DNA from: JAAZCI01 sp046462535
GTDB taxonomy: Bacteria > Pseudomonadota > Gammaproteobacteria > Cardiobacteriales > Wohlfahrtiimonadaceae
Assembly: GCA_046462535.1 (NCBI GenBank)
Contig: JBKGVF010000010.1
Coordinates: 1 to 64,000, forward strand
Reading direction: 5' to 3'
Length of the DNA stretch: 64,000 nucleotides
A model generated the notes under the pieces. That model saw nothing but the letters and a program-made list of their open reading frames with translations. It searched no databases and had not been told where the DNA came from. The position numbers and the translations under genes were made by a program. Positions 42,840 to 53,027 of the stretch are shown here, in pieces (the first letter of the stretch is position 1; each line of letters begins with the position of its first letter).

Positions 42840-43958
42840 ATGGTGATTCTGCCAGGCTCAACTATAGGCATTGTCGGTGGTGGGCAGTTAGGTAAGATGT
42901 TGGCAGAGGCAGCAAACAAGATGGGTTATCGGGTTGTAGTACTCGATCCCTCTCCTAAAGCTCCTGCTTTTTCAGCCGCTCACGCTTCGATAGTGGCTCC
43001 ATTTGATGGGGAAGAGGGATATTATCAGTTAGCAAAAGAATCTGATGTTATTACCTACGAGTTTGAGAATATCTGTACTCCATTAGTAGCAGAGTTAAAT
43101 CAGAGATATAACAATATACCGCAGGGGGAGTTTCCCCTCTATATTGCACAAAATAGGCGCAGAGAGAAGGAGGCATTACAGAGTGCTAACCTTCCTATTG
43201 CGCCTTTTGTTGTTTTAGAAGATCCTAAAAGAGATCTGCCAAAGGCTATTCAACATCTTAATTACCCATTTGTCGTTAAGACTCAAGAGGGAGGCTATGA
43301 TGGGAAAGGGCAGGTCGTAGTGCGAGAGGAGTCTGATCTTGCGGCTGTTTCGCAGCTTTACGGTATACCTTGTGTTGCAGAAAAGTTTATTTCCTATGAT
43401 CGAGAGTGCTCAATCATAGGGACACGTAGCACTACCGGAGAGTATCGCGCCTTCCCAATTGCTGAAAATGTACATATCGACAATATTCTCTTTAAAACTA
43501 TTGCTGGTTCCGATGCTATTACCGCTCAGATGGAGACTCAAATGAATGAGATGCTCTTAAGTTTTATGGAGCGCCATAATATTGTTGGCACACTGGCGAT
43601 GGAGCTTTTCGTTGTCGGTGAGAGTCTCTATGTTAATGAGCTAGCTCCTCGTCCCCATAACTCTGGACACTTTACTATTGAGGGGACAGCTACTTCCCAA
43701 TTTGAGCAGCATATTCGTGCAATTTGTGGATTACCTCTTGGAGAGACTAAACTTCATACTCGTACAGTTATGTACAATATTTTAGGGCAGCATAAAGAGG
43801 TGCTTTTTAAAGCGATCCCTACCCTTTCTGCCGATGCGCATCTCCATCTTTATGGTAAGGAGGAGTATCGACATAACCGGAAGATGGGGCATGTTACCTT
43901 CACTGGGGATCGTGGTCGTAAGACTTTTGAGGAAGCCCTTACCAATTATCAATCATAA
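42840..43958 (+). CDS. purK: N5-carboxyaminoimidazole ribonucleotide synthase
   Basis: ATP- and bicarbonate-dependent ATP-grasp ligase giving N5-CAIR from AIR. 372 residues; starts with the nucleotide-fold IGIVGGGQLGKMLAEAANKMG, then KTQEGGYDGKGQVVV (ATP-grasp loop), VAEKFISYDRECSII and NELAPRPHNSGHFTIE with metal ligands. It follows purE by two bases, so the two are translationally linked. Confidence 0.95.
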   Translation: MVILPGSTIGIVGGGQLGKMLAEAANKMGYRVVVLDPSPKAPAFSAAHASIVAPFDGEEGYYQLAKESDVITYEFENICTPLVAELNQRYNNIPQGEFPLYIAQNRRREKEALQSANLPIAPFVVLEDPKRDLPKAIQHLNYPFVVKTQEGGYDGKGQVVVREESDLAAVSQLYGIPCVAEKFISYDRECSIIGTRSTTGEYRAFPIAENVHIDNILFKTIAGSDAITAQMETQMNEMLLSFMERHNIVGTLAMELFVVGESLYVNELAPRPHNSGHFTIEGTATSQFEQHIRAICGLPLGETKLHTRTVMYNILGQHKEVLFKAIPTLSADAHLHLYGKEEYRHNRKMGHVTFTGDRGRKTFEEALTNYQS

Positions 43959-43975
43959 CGTTATCAAGGAATGCA

Positions 43976-46900
43976 ATGAACCGTCGATTTTATGTTGAAC
44001 AGAATCCAAAACGTGTCACCGAAGCATCGGTACTCTTAAAAGAGCTTACAAGCACTCTTCATACAGAAACATTAAAGAGTCTACGCTTGATTAATGTTTA
44101 TGATTTTTACAAGCTTGATGAGGCCTTTATCTCTGCAGCTCAAGGGGCGATTGCAAATGGAGATGATCAGATTTTCAATGATGAGGAGCTGGAGCAATTA
44201 CTGCAAAACCCACACTTCTGTATTGAGAGCCTTCCCGGTCAGTTTGATCAGCGAGCAGATATATTAAAAGCCACACTACTAGTATCGGGTATCTCAGATG
44301 AGACCCAATGTTCCACAGCTAAGCTCTATCTCTTTAACAAAGAGTTGAGTGATGATGAGTTTGAGAAGATTCAAACCTACCTCTTTAACCCAATCGATAC
44401 CCGATTAAAAGATCTTAATAAGCCGGTTAATAGTGCCCGATTTGAGGATCGACGTAGAGCGGATGCGGTTCCTGAGATTCGGGACTTTATCCATATGACA
44501 CCAAGTAAGCTTACTGAGTTTAAGCTTGCCCGAGGTTTAGCGATGGAGTTTGCTGATCTTGAGCATATTCAACGTTACTTTAAAGAAGTTGAGGGGCGGA
44601 ATCCAACTGAGACTGAGATTTTAGTCCTCGATACTTACTGGTCGGATCATTGTCGCCACACTACATTTGAGACGGAGCTGCTAAAGATAGATTTTAACGC
44701 CAGCCAATTTCATGATCAGTTACAGAGCGCTTACGAAAACTATTTAACGTTAAGAGAGAAGAGTAATATTACTGATCGTCCAGAGACCTTAATGGATATG
44801 GGTACTATTTTTGGGCGTTATCAGAGAAAGAGTGGTGAGCTAGCCGATATGGAGGTCTCCGATGAGGTTAATGCTTGCTCTATCTATATTGATGTGGATG
44901 TCGATGGGGAGCTAGAATCTTGGCTCTTAATGTTTAAAAATGAGACCCATAACCATCCTACAGAGATCGAGCCGTTTGGAGGGGCCTCCACCTGTGTTGG
45001 TGGGGCGATTCGAGATCCCCTCTCAGGACGGGCCTATGTCTATCAAGCGATGCGCATTAGTGGTGCCGCAGATGTGTTAGAGCCGATGGAGGAGACCCTT
45101 GAAGGGAAGTTGCCACAGCGTAAAATCACTAAAACGGCTGCATTAGGAAATAGTGCTTATGCCAATCAGATTGGAGCTGCTACAAGCTTTGCTAAAGAAT
45201 TTTACCATCCTGGCTTTGTCGCTAAGCGAATGGAGGTGGGGGCTGTCGTAGGTGCAGTACCAGCTAGCCAGGTAGTGCGTCAGGCGCCCAAAGCAGGGGA
45301 TATCATCATCATGCTTGGGGGACGAACTGGACGTGACGGTGTTGGGGGCGCAACAGGCTCCTCGCAGGTACAGACAGTTGAGACAATTGATACCGCAGGC
45401 AGTGAGGTGCAGAAAGGGTCTCCTATTGAAGAGCGTAAAATTTTGCGCCTCTTTAGAAAGCCACATGTTACCAAGATGATCAAAAAATCGAATGACTTCG
45501 GCGCAGGTGGTGTTAGTGTTGCTATTGGTGAGTTAGCGGATGGCGTTGAGATTAACCTTGATGTTGTGCCGGTAAAGTATGCTGGGTTAAATGGAACAGA
45601 ACTTGCAATCTCTGAGTCCCAAGAGCGGATGGCCGTTGTAGTCGATGCTGCAGATGCCGATCGTTTTATAGCGGAAGCCATGGCAGAGAGTGTTGAGGCG
45701 GTTAAAGTAGCAACAGTAACGGACACCCCACGCCTTGTGATTCGCTGGCAGGGTGAGAAGATTGTCGATATTGCTCGCGCTTTTCTAGATACAAATGGTA
45801 TTCGCAAATCAGTAGAGGTTAAGGTTGTTGATAGTAATCTCCCTTCACCCTTAATGATGAGGAAAAATCTTGAGGATATTACTAAAACCTGGCAAGAGAC
45901 TTTAGCTGAATATAATAATGCTAGCCAAAAAGGGATGCAGATGCTCTTTGATGCAACCCATGGCCGCTCAACGGTATTAGCACCATACGGAGGCGCATAT
46001 CAGTTAACACCAGCTGAAGCATCGGTGCAGAAGATCCAGGTAGAGCGAGGATTTACCAATACAGCGACGATATTAGCACATGGTTATAATCCATATATTG
46101 GAGAGTGGTCTCCATTTCATGGAGCTGCCTATGCAGTGATTGAGTCTGTAGGACGAGTAGTTGCTGCTGGGGGTGATCGCAATAAAATACGCTTCTCATT
46201 TCAAGAGTATTTTGAGCGGCTCGATAATAGTCCCGAGCGTTTTGGTAAACCCGTTGCCGCCCTGTTAGGGAGCATCGAAGCGCAGCGGGCCTTCAATGTT
46301 CCCAGTATTGGGGGTAAGGATAGTATGAGTGGCTCCTTTAATGATATTCATGTTCCACCAACACTTATCTCATTTGCGGTAGCAGCGGTCACAACCGATC
46401 GTGTCTTATCGCCAGAATTTAAGTCGGAGGGGGATCATCTCTATCTTCTCCCTGTCAAAGAGCGTGGTGATAGTAAAATTGATTATGACGCCATTATTCG
46501 TAACTATGATACCTTTACAGAGTTGCGAGAGCATCACCCTATTAATGGTGCAATTTCAGTACGCCAAGGGGGAGTTGCCAAAGGGATTGCCCTAATGGCC
46601 TTTGGTAATCGTTTAGGATTGCAACTTGAAGGGATTACTCCTCACGATCTTTTCAGACCTCAATATGGAGCACTACTCTTTACAAGCAGTGAGGCACTAC
46701 CTGATGGGGAAGAGTATCTCTACTTAGGGCGGGTTCAGGCTGCTTATCAAGTCAATTATAATGAGCAAATTATTGATCTTAACCCCCTAGAGAGTGCCTA
46801 TCTAGAGCGTTTTGAGCCACTCTTTCCCCTTCACTATGGTGTGAAGGAGAAGGCGCTAGCGCCAACGATTACCCCGAAGCCCTTAGTTATAGAGCCATAT

Positions 46901-47719
46901 CCCCTCAATGGTGTGGTCAAAGAGCCTTCGGTCTATATTCCTATCTTTCCAGGAACGCATAGTGAGTATGAGACAGCTAAAGCCTTTGAGGCAGCAGGCG
47001 CTAAAGTAGAACTGATCCCCTTTAGGACACTCAACAGTGGCATGATTGATGATTCGATCTCCGAGATGGTCAATCAGTTAGCTAAGAGTGATATCTTTGT
47101 TTTAAGTAGCGGCTTTATAACAACCGATGAAGCGGCAGGAGCAGGGAGCTATATCGCAAATATTCTTAATAAAGGGGTTGTTAAACAGGCGGTGGAGGAG
47201 CTTATTGAGCGAGGGGGATTAATCTTGGGAATTAATGCCGGCTTTAATGCATTAATAAAGACGGGCCTTCTTCCTTTAGGACGATTTGAGAAAACTGACG
47301 AGATTGGGCTCTACCTAAACCAAGAAGGGGATCATCGAGCGACATTAGTGGAGACAAAAGTGGTGAATAATCACTCCCCATGGTTTAAGAATCGTAAGAT
47401 TGGTGAGCGGCAGAAGGTTCCCTTCTCCACCCGTGAAGGGCGTCTCTTAATTACCTCTACTTTGGCTCAGAAGCTTGTTGATCAGGGGCAGGTTGCTACA
47501 CAATATGTAGACCCTAATGGCGATGCGAGTATGGATTTAGCTTACAATCCAGCAGGGGCATATTGGGCGATTGAAGCGTTAACGAGTCCTAATGGGCAGA
47601 TACTTGGAAAGATGGCTCATAGTGAGCGTTATGAAGAGGGGTTGCTGCTCAATATTCCAGGGCCTAAAGAGGATCCAATATTTGAAGCAGCAGTAACCTA
47701 TTTTAAGCAAGAAGGCTAA
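43976..47719 (+). CDS. purL: Phosphoribosylformylglycinamidine synthase with altered glutaminase site
   Basis: Makes FGAM from FGAR. The 1247 residues belong to the long PurL clade of Streptococcus/Clostridium, not the enterobacterial one. The synthase half looks complete: DTYWSDHCRHTTFETEL, FKNETHNHPTEIEPFGGAST, KKSNDFGAGGVSVAIGELAD, PSIGGKDSMSG. The C-terminal glutaminase domain starts near residue 985 (YIPIFPGTHSEYETA) but reads LGINAGFNALIKTGLLP where relatives have GICNGFQAL: the nucleophile Cys is Asn1087. The His-x-Glu of the triad is kept (His1215, Glu1217 in KMAHSERYE), while a conserved SHGEG is STREG (Thr1152). Glutamine use is therefore doubtful; ammonia could serve directly. Confidence 0.95.
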   Translation: MNRRFYVEQNPKRVTEASVLLKELTSTLHTETLKSLRLINVYDFYKLDEAFISAAQGAIANGDDQIFNDEELEQLLQNPHFCIESLPGQFDQRADILKATLLVSGISDETQCSTAKLYLFNKELSDDEFEKIQTYLFNPIDTRLKDLNKPVNSARFEDRRRADAVPEIRDFIHMTPSKLTEFKLARGLAMEFADLEHIQRYFKEVEGRNPTETEILVLDTYWSDHCRHTTFETELLKIDFNASQFHDQLQSAYENYLTLREKSNITDRPETLMDMGTIFGRYQRKSGELADMEVSDEVNACSIYIDVDVDGELESWLLMFKNETHNHPTEIEPFGGASTCVGGAIRDPLSGRAYVYQAMRISGAADVLEPMEETLEGKLPQRKITKTAALGNSAYANQIGAATSFAKEFYHPGFVAKRMEVGAVVGAVPASQVVRQAPKAGDIIIMLGGRTGRDGVGGATGSSQVQTVETIDTAGSEVQKGSPIEERKILRLFRKPHVTKMIKKSNDFGAGGVSVAIGELADGVEINLDVVPVKYAGLNGTELAISESQERMAVVVDAADADRFIAEAMAESVEAVKVATVTDTPRLVIRWQGEKIVDIARAFLDTNGIRKSVEVKVVDSNLPSPLMMRKNLEDITKTWQETLAEYNNASQKGMQMLFDATHGRSTVLAPYGGAYQLTPAEASVQKIQVERGFTNTATILAHGYNPYIGEWSPFHGAAYAVIESVGRVVAAGGDRNKIRFSFQEYFERLDNSPERFGKPVAALLGSIEAQRAFNVPSIGGKDSMSGSFNDIHVPPTLISFAVAAVTTDRVLSPEFKSEGDHLYLLPVKERGDSKIDYDAIIRNYDTFTELREHHPINGAISVRQGGVAKGIALMAFGNRLGLQLEGITPHDLFRPQYGALLFTSSEALPDGEEYLYLGRVQAAYQVNYNEQIIDLNPLESAYLERFEPLFPLHYGVKEKALAPTITPKPLVIEPYPLNGVVKEPSVYIPIFPGTHSEYETAKAFEAAGAKVELIPFRTLNSGMIDDSISEMVNQLAKSDIFVLSSGFITTDEAAGAGSYIANILNKGVVKQAVEELIERGGLILGINAGFNALIKTGLLPLGRFEKTDEIGLYLNQEGDHRATLVETKVVNNHSPWFKNRKIGERQKVPFSTREGRLLITSTLAQKLVDQGQVATQYVDPNGDASMDLAYNPAGAYWAIEALTSPNGQILGKMAHSERYEEGLLLNIPGPKEDPIFEAAVTYFKQEG

Positions 47720-47726
47720 GGAGCGG

Positions 47727-48443
47727 ATGATGGCCACACTACTATATGAAGGAAAAGCGAAACAGATTTACACCAGTGATCAAGAGGATCAGGTCGTTAT
47801 TCACTATAAGGATGATGCCACCGCTGGTAATGGTGCCAAAAAGGCGCAATTTGATGATAAAGGGGTGATGAATGCTGCAATCTCCACTATGATCTTTCAA
47901 TATTTAGAAGAGCATGGAGTGAAGACACACTTTATCAAGCAGCTTAATGAGCGAGATGTGTTATGTGACAAGATCGATATCATTCTTTTAGAGGTGATCG
48001 GTCGTAATATTGCAACAGGATCTTTAACGCAACGTTTAGGATTTGAAGAGGGAGCTAAGCTTACACCTCCAGTCTATGAGCTTTGTTATAAGAATGATGC
48101 ATACAACGATCCTCTAATCAATAATGATCATGCTCTTGCGTTAGGATTAGCAACGAAAGAGGAGCTGGATATCATCTATGCTGAGGTAGCTAAGATCAAC
48201 CACTTACTGATTGAGCTTTTTAATGAGATTGGTATCACTTTGGTGGATTTTAAAGTGGAGTTTGGTCGCAATACTAAGGGGGAGGTTGTGCTTGCCGATG
48301 AGATTAGTCCGGATACCTGCCGCCTATGGGATAAAGAGACGCAAGATAAGCTCGATAAAGATCGATTCCGACAGGATCTAGGTAGCGTTATGGATGCATA
48401 TCGTGAGATCTATCGCCGCTTGAAAGCTCGGGGAGAGGAGTAA
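47727..48443 (+). CDS. purC: Phosphoribosylaminoimidazole-succinocarboxamide synthase
   Basis: SAICAR synthetase; adds aspartate to CAIR with ATP. 238 residues; LYEGKAKQIY at the start, RNIATGSLTQRLGFEEG, DFKVEFGR and LADEISPDTCRLWD are diagnostic. ELCYKNDAYNDPLINNDHAL reads like the Firmicutes type more than the E. coli type. AAGGAGCGG precedes an ATGATG start. The stop codon TAA is followed without any spacer by the purF start. Confidence 0.95.
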   Translation: MMATLLYEGKAKQIYTSDQEDQVVIHYKDDATAGNGAKKAQFDDKGVMNAAISTMIFQYLEEHGVKTHFIKQLNERDVLCDKIDIILLEVIGRNIATGSLTQRLGFEEGAKLTPPVYELCYKNDAYNDPLINNDHALALGLATKEELDIIYAEVAKINHLLIELFNEIGITLVDFKVEFGRNTKGEVVLADEISPDTCRLWDKETQDKLDKDRFRQDLGSVMDAYREIYRRLKARGEE

Positions 48444-49808
48444 GTGTTCGCAGTTGTCGGAAATAGTAATGCAGCCCTCTTAACCTATTACGGTTTGCAT
48501 AGTATGCAGCACCGTGGTCAGGAGGGTGCTGGAATTGCTACGCTTAACCAAAATCAAGATATAGAGTGCCATAAAGGATTAGGTCTATTAACTGATGTAT
48601 TCCCTGACTTATCGATCCTTAATGGCTTAACGGGGGAGCAAGCAATTGGGCATGTTCGGTATCCAACTAATGGTGCTCGAGGCTATGCCAATGTTCAACC
48701 AGCTGTTTTAAGTATGAGCGATGAAAAAATTGGGGTCGCCTATAATGGAAATCTCACCAATGCTCAACAACTTCGAGAACAGCTTGAGGCCTCAGGTAGT
48801 GTTTTTCATGCTTCTGGTGATGCTGAGATTATTGTGCATCTAATTCGACGAAAGCAGGGGAGTTTTTTAGAGCGCTTTAAAGAGTCCCTACTCGAGCTAG
48901 AGGGTGCTTATGCCTACTTAATGTTGCACAATAGTGGTATCTACGCGGCGCGAGACCCTAATGGAATACGCCCCCTCTCAATTGGCAAACTTGCTGATGG
49001 GGGTTATGTTTTTGCCTCTGAGACCTGTGCGTTTAATATTGTGGGGGCAACATTTATCCGAGATCTTTTACCTGGTGAGATTGTTTGGATTGAGAATGGT
49101 CGTATAGCATCAACATTTTTTACTGAGCAATCGACTCATGCAATCTGCCTAATGGAGTATATTTACTTTTCTCGCCCTGATAGCGATATTGAAGGGCGCA
49201 ATGTTCATAGTGTCCGAAAGTTAACAGGAATTGAGCTCTATAAAGAGACCCATGTGGATGCCGATATTGTTATCGGTGTTCCTGACTCTAGTATCTCAGC
49301 TGCTAATGGCTATGCAGAAGCAGCAGGCCTGCCTAATGAGATGGGGCTTATTAAAAATCGATATATTGGTCGAACGTTTATTCAACCTACACAAGAGATG
49401 AGGGAGCAGGGGGTCCGAATGAAGATCTCTGCAATCGCCTCTATTGTAAAGGGGAAGCGGGTAATATTAATAGATGACTCAATTGTTCGAGGCACCACAA
49501 GTCGCCGAATAGTGCAGCTTTTACGTGATGCAGGTGCAAAAGAGATCCATATGAGGATCTCATCGCCAGCGATTATATACCCCTGTTTTTATGGGGTAGG
49601 AAGTGGAGATGCCGAGAGTCTTATGGCTCATCAGCTCAATCTTGATGAGATGCGACGCCATATTAAAGCAGACTCCCTAGCTTTTTTAAGTTATGAGGGG
49701 ATCTTAAAAGCACTGAATAAGCCAGCAGCATTAGGGGATAACTGTGGCCATTGTATGGGGTGTTTTACAGGAAAATATCCTACTGGCATCGATTTAAATA
49801 ACCCGTAA
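48444..49808 (+). CDS. purF: Amidophosphoribosyltransferase lacking the N-terminal catalytic cysteine
   Basis: Committing step of purine synthesis: PRPP to phosphoribosylamine. 454 residues. The start is a GTG right after the in-frame purC stop, with GGAG 8 bases upstream, so no upstream extension is possible. Relatives begin Cys-Gly-(I/V)-F-G-V; here the protein begins MFAVVGNSNAALLTYYGLHS, missing the Cys-Gly that forms the Ntn-hydrolase nucleophile. Other glutaminase residues partly remain (Arg72 in HVRYPT; NGN 101-103; Asp126), but the His before NGN is Tyr100. The transferase site VILIDDSIVRGTTS (340-353) is intact. Cys235, Cys381, Cys437 and Cys440 match the Bacillus-type Fe-S ligands. 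Confidence 0.94.
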   Translation: MFAVVGNSNAALLTYYGLHSMQHRGQEGAGIATLNQNQDIECHKGLGLLTDVFPDLSILNGLTGEQAIGHVRYPTNGARGYANVQPAVLSMSDEKIGVAYNGNLTNAQQLREQLEASGSVFHASGDAEIIVHLIRRKQGSFLERFKESLLELEGAYAYLMLHNSGIYAARDPNGIRPLSIGKLADGGYVFASETCAFNIVGATFIRDLLPGEIVWIENGRIASTFFTEQSTHAICLMEYIYFSRPDSDIEGRNVHSVRKLTGIELYKETHVDADIVIGVPDSSISAANGYAEAAGLPNEMGLIKNRYIGRTFIQPTQEMREQGVRMKISAIASIVKGKRVILIDDSIVRGTTSRRIVQLLRDAGAKEIHMRISSPAIIYPCFYGVGSGDAESLMAHQLNLDEMRRHIKADSLAFLSYEGILKALNKPAALGDNCGHCMGCFTGKYPTGIDLNNP

Positions 49809-49863
49809 TCAAAAATATTAGGGTCAATGTTTATTATATATAGTGAGATAGGAGAGTCTTAGT

Positions 49864-50877
49864 ATGAGTGATGCATATAGAGAAGCCGGGGTGAATTTAG
49901 AGGCGGGTTATGAATCGGTTGAGCGGATAAAAAAGCATGTTGCCAGTACTATGAGAAGAGGGGCCATGAACCTTTTTGGGGATTTTGGAGGATCATTTGA
50001 TCTTTCAGAGCTTGATTATAAAGAGCCAGTACTCGTCTCGGGCACCGATGGTGTCGGTACTAAATTGAAATTAGCATTTAAAACCGGCATTCATGACACC
50101 ATCGGAATTGATGCTGTCGCAATGTGTGTTAATGATATTCTTACACAAGGTGCAGAGCCCCTATTCTTTTTAGATTATATTGCCTGTGGTAAGAATGACC
50201 CAGCCCAAATCGAAGCGATAGTTAAAGGGGTAGCCCAGGGTGCTAAAGAATCGGGAATGGCTCTACTAGGTGGAGAGACCGCAGAGATGCCAGGTTTCTA
50301 TGCTGATGGTGAGTATGATATTGCTGGATTTGCGGTCGGTGTTGTTGAAAAAAGTAAGCGAATTATAAAAGAGAATGTCGCCGCTGGAGATTTAATTCTT
50401 GGTCTTCCGTCAAGTGGTGTCCATAGCAACGGCTTCTCATTAGTACGTCATATTGTTAAAGAGCATAATCTCGATTATAACGAGCATTATCCCACACTAA
50501 GTAAGCCGCTGGGTGAGGAGCTATTAACTCCGACTCGACTCTATGTTAATGAGGTTTTAACGCTACTTAAATCGGTGAAGGTTAATGCAATGGCTCATAT
50601 TACCGGTGGCGGTTTTTATGAAAATGTTCCCCGTATGTTACCCGAAGGGTTAGGGGCCTCCTTTACCCGTTCTGCCTGGACGCTTCCACCAATCTTCCCA
50701 TTTTTACAAACTCAAGCTCAATTAAGCGATGAGGAGATGTTTAAGGTATTCAATATGGGAATTGGTTATATGATTGTTATCGATAAACAAGAGCGTGAAA
50801 AAGCCCTTGCGTTATTAGAGCAAGCAAAGGTCATTGGTGAAATTACGACAACGGGCGAGGTAGAGATTAATGAGTAA
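49864..50877 (+). CDS. purM: Phosphoribosylformylglycinamidine cyclo-ligase
   Basis: AIR synthetase; closes the imidazole ring with ATP. 337 residues; starts [21 protein letters not shown], then [16 protein letters not shown] and [38 protein letters not shown] and [16 protein letters not shown], all typical. It follows purF by 55 bases and overlaps the first bases of purN by 8, indicating coupling. Confidence 0.96.
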   Translation: MSDAYREAGVNLEAGYESVERIKKHVASTMRRGAMNLFGDFGGSFDLSELDYKEPVLVSGTDGVGTKLKLAFKTGIHDTIGIDAVAMCVNDILTQGAEPLFFLDYIACGKNDPAQIEAIVKGVAQGAKESGMALLGGETAEMPGFYADGEYDIAGFAVGVVEKSKRIIKENVAAGDLILGLPSSGVHSNGFSLVRHIVKEHNLDYNEHYPTLSKPLGEELLTPTRLYVNEVLTLLKSVKVNAMAHITGGGFYENVPRMLPEGLGASFTRSAWTLPPIFPFLQTQAQLSDEEMFKVFNMGIGYMIVIDKQEREKALALLEQAKVIGEITTTGEVEINE

Positions 50878-51436
50878 AATTGCTATTTTTGCATCAGGAA
50901 CAGGCAGTAACTTTGATGCTATCGTGGGAGCAATTGAGCAGGGTGACCTTCAGGCTCAAGCAACACTTTTAGTCTGTGACAATAGTGAGGCTGCCGTTAT
51001 TGAAAAAGCTAAAGGAAAAGGGATCGATTATTTTCTTTTTTCGGCGAGTGACTTTCCTAATAAGGAGAGTTATGAAGAAGCAATTTTAAAAGAGTTAGAA
51101 GCTTATGAAGTGGAATGGCTTATTCTTGCGGGATATATGCGTCTGCTTGGCCCTACACTACTGGATGCTTACCCCAACAAAATTATAAATATCCATCCAT
51201 CACTACTTCCTAAATATAAAGGTAAAGATGCGATTAAGCGTGCTTATGAGGCCGGTGAGCGAGAAATTGGAGTCTCCATTCATTATGTTGATGAGGGGAT
51301 GGATACAGGTGAGTTAATCGCTCAAGAGGCTATCACTTTAACGGGAGAGGAGAGCCTTGATGAGGTGACAGAGCGAATTCATCGCGTTGAACACCGTTTA
51401 TATCCCGAGACATTAGCAAAGTTATTGGAACAATAA
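50870..51436 (+). CDS. purN: Phosphoribosylglycinamide formyltransferase
   Basis: Transfers a formyl group from 10-formyl-THF to GAR. 188 residues; [16 protein letters not shown] at the start and [18 protein letters not shown] with the catalytic Asn-His pair, then [19 protein letters not shown] with the catalytic Asp. Its ATG overlaps the end of purM by 8 bases. No purT or purU is in the window. Confidence 0.95.
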   Translation: MSKIAIFASGTGSNFDAIVGAIEQGDLQAQATLLVCDNSEAAVIEKAKGKGIDYFLFSASDFPNKESYEEAILKELEAYEVEWLILAGYMRLLGPTLLDAYPNKIINIHPSLLPKYKGKDAIKRAYEAGEREIGVSIHYVDEGMDTGELIAQEAITLTGEESLDEVTERIHRVEHRLYPETLAKLLEQ

Positions 51437-51450
51437 AGGAAAAAGGTCAA

Positions 51451-52992
51451 ATGAAGAAGAGACGTGCTTTATTAAGTGTGAGTGACAAAAGTGGTATTAC
51501 TGAATTTGCCAAAGAGCTAGTAACCCTTGGCTTTGAGTTAATCTCAACAGGGGGGACTAAAAAAGTTATTGCTGATGCAGGTATTCCCGTAAAAGATATC
51601 TCAGATATAACTGGATTCCCAGAAATTATGGATGGACGTGTTAAAACACTTCATCCCGCTGTTCATGGCGGATTGCTCTCGGTACGGGGTAATGATGAGC
51701 ACTCAAAAGCAATGAGTGAGAATGGGATTGAGTATATCGATATGGTTGTTGTGAACCTTTACCCCTTCAAAGAGACGATTGCAAAGCCTGATGTATCGTA
51801 TCAAGAGGCGATTGAAAATATCGATATTGGTGGCCCTTCGATGCTCCGGAGTGCAGCCAAAAATCATGAGTCAGTAACCGTTATCACAGATCCAAATGAT
51901 TATGACATTGTTCTTAAGGAGCTAAAGAGTGATGGTGAGACCTGTTTTGAGACGCGTCAACGTCTAGCCCTTAAAGTCTATCAAGCGACAGCTGCATATG
52001 ATGCCTTAATCGCACAATATTTTGCTGATCAAGTTGGAGAGTTATTTCCTCAGCAGTTAACGCTCACTTATGAGAAGCAACAACCCTTACGTTATGGTGA
52101 AAATCCCCATCAAGAGGCGGCATTCTATCGGACACCATTAGTGGAGAATAACTCACTTGCTTATGCAAAACAGATTCATGGTAAAGAGCTCTCATACAAT
52201 AATATTCAGGATGCAAATGCGGCAGTGAATATTATGTTGGAGTTTAATGAGCCTGTTGTCGTGGCGGTTAAACATATGAATCCATGTGGTGTTGGTTTGG
52301 GTAATACACTACTAGAGGCTTGGGAGCGGGCTTATGAGGCGGATTCTACATCGATTTTTGGTGGGATTATCGCGACTAATCAAGAGGTTGATGCTAAAAC
52401 AGCAGAGCGAATGGGAGAGATCTTTTTAGAGATTATTATCGCCCCGAGCTTCACTCCTGAAGCTAAAGAGATTCTAATGAAGAAGAAAAATATTCGTCTA
52501 TTAGAGAATAGTAGACTTGAGGAGCGATTAGCTGCAAAGAGTACGACAACCGCCGTAAATGGTGGATTACTTGTCCAAACATATGACCGTGCAGAGATCG
52601 ATCCCAATGCATTTGAAGTGGTTACAGACGCCAAACCAACTCAAGCGCAACTTGATGCGTTAACTTTTGCATGGAAGGTTGTAAAGCATGTGAAATCAAA
52701 TGCGATTGTTGTAGCAAAAGAGGGGCAGACATTAGGAATTGGTGCAGGCCAGATGAATCGTGTTGGCGCTGCAAAAATAGCACTTGAGCAGGCAGGCGAT
52801 GAAGCGAAAGGAAATGTCTTAAGTTCCGATGCCTTCTTCCCAATGCCCGATACGTTAGAGGCGGCAGCAAAGGCTGGAATTAAAGCCGTCATTCAGCCCG
52901 GCGGCTCTATCCGTGATCAAGACTCAATCGATGTTGCCAATAAATATGGTATGGTAATGGTCTTTACAGGAAAACGTCACTTTAAACATTAA
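51451..52992 (+). CDS. purH: Bifunctional AICAR formyltransferase / IMP cyclohydrolase
   Basis: Catalyses the last two steps to IMP. 513 residues. N-terminal cyclohydrolase: [51 protein letters not shown]-terminal formyltransferase from about residue 200: [28 protein letters not shown] and [12 protein letters not shown] with the Lys-His pair, ending [31 protein letters not shown] precedes the ATG. Confidence 0.96.
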   Translation: MKKRRALLSVSDKSGITEFAKELVTLGFELISTGGTKKVIADAGIPVKDISDITGFPEIMDGRVKTLHPAVHGGLLSVRGNDEHSKAMSENGIEYIDMVVVNLYPFKETIAKPDVSYQEAIENIDIGGPSMLRSAAKNHESVTVITDPNDYDIVLKELKSDGETCFETRQRLALKVYQATAAYDALIAQYFADQVGELFPQQLTLTYEKQQPLRYGENPHQEAAFYRTPLVENNSLAYAKQIHGKELSYNNIQDANAAVNIMLEFNEPVVVAVKHMNPCGVGLGNTLLEAWERAYEADSTSIFGGIIATNQEVDAKTAERMGEIFLEIIIAPSFTPEAKEILMKKKNIRLLENSRLEERLAAKSTTTAVNGGLLVQTYDRAEIDPNAFEVVTDAKPTQAQLDALTFAWKVVKHVKSNAIVVAKEGQTLGIGAGQMNRVGAAKIALEQAGDEAKGNVLSSDAFFPMPDTLEAAAKAGIKAVIQPGGSIRDQDSIDVANKYGMVMVFTGKRHFKH

Positions 52993-53027
52993 TTCCTCTG
53001 TGGAGTTGATGTATTGATGGAGAAAAA

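Noticed and set aside
45280..45807. 175-codon antisense frame in purL
   Set aside because: Shadow of a strongly conserved coding stretch, Ser/Pro/Ala-rich and without homology.
48441..48460. Frameshift or sequencing error as the reason for the missing PurF cysteine
   Set aside because: The GTG has a good Shine-Dalgarno, the frame is clean, and PurL shows a parallel Cys loss that cannot come from a frame error; kept as a caveat to check.
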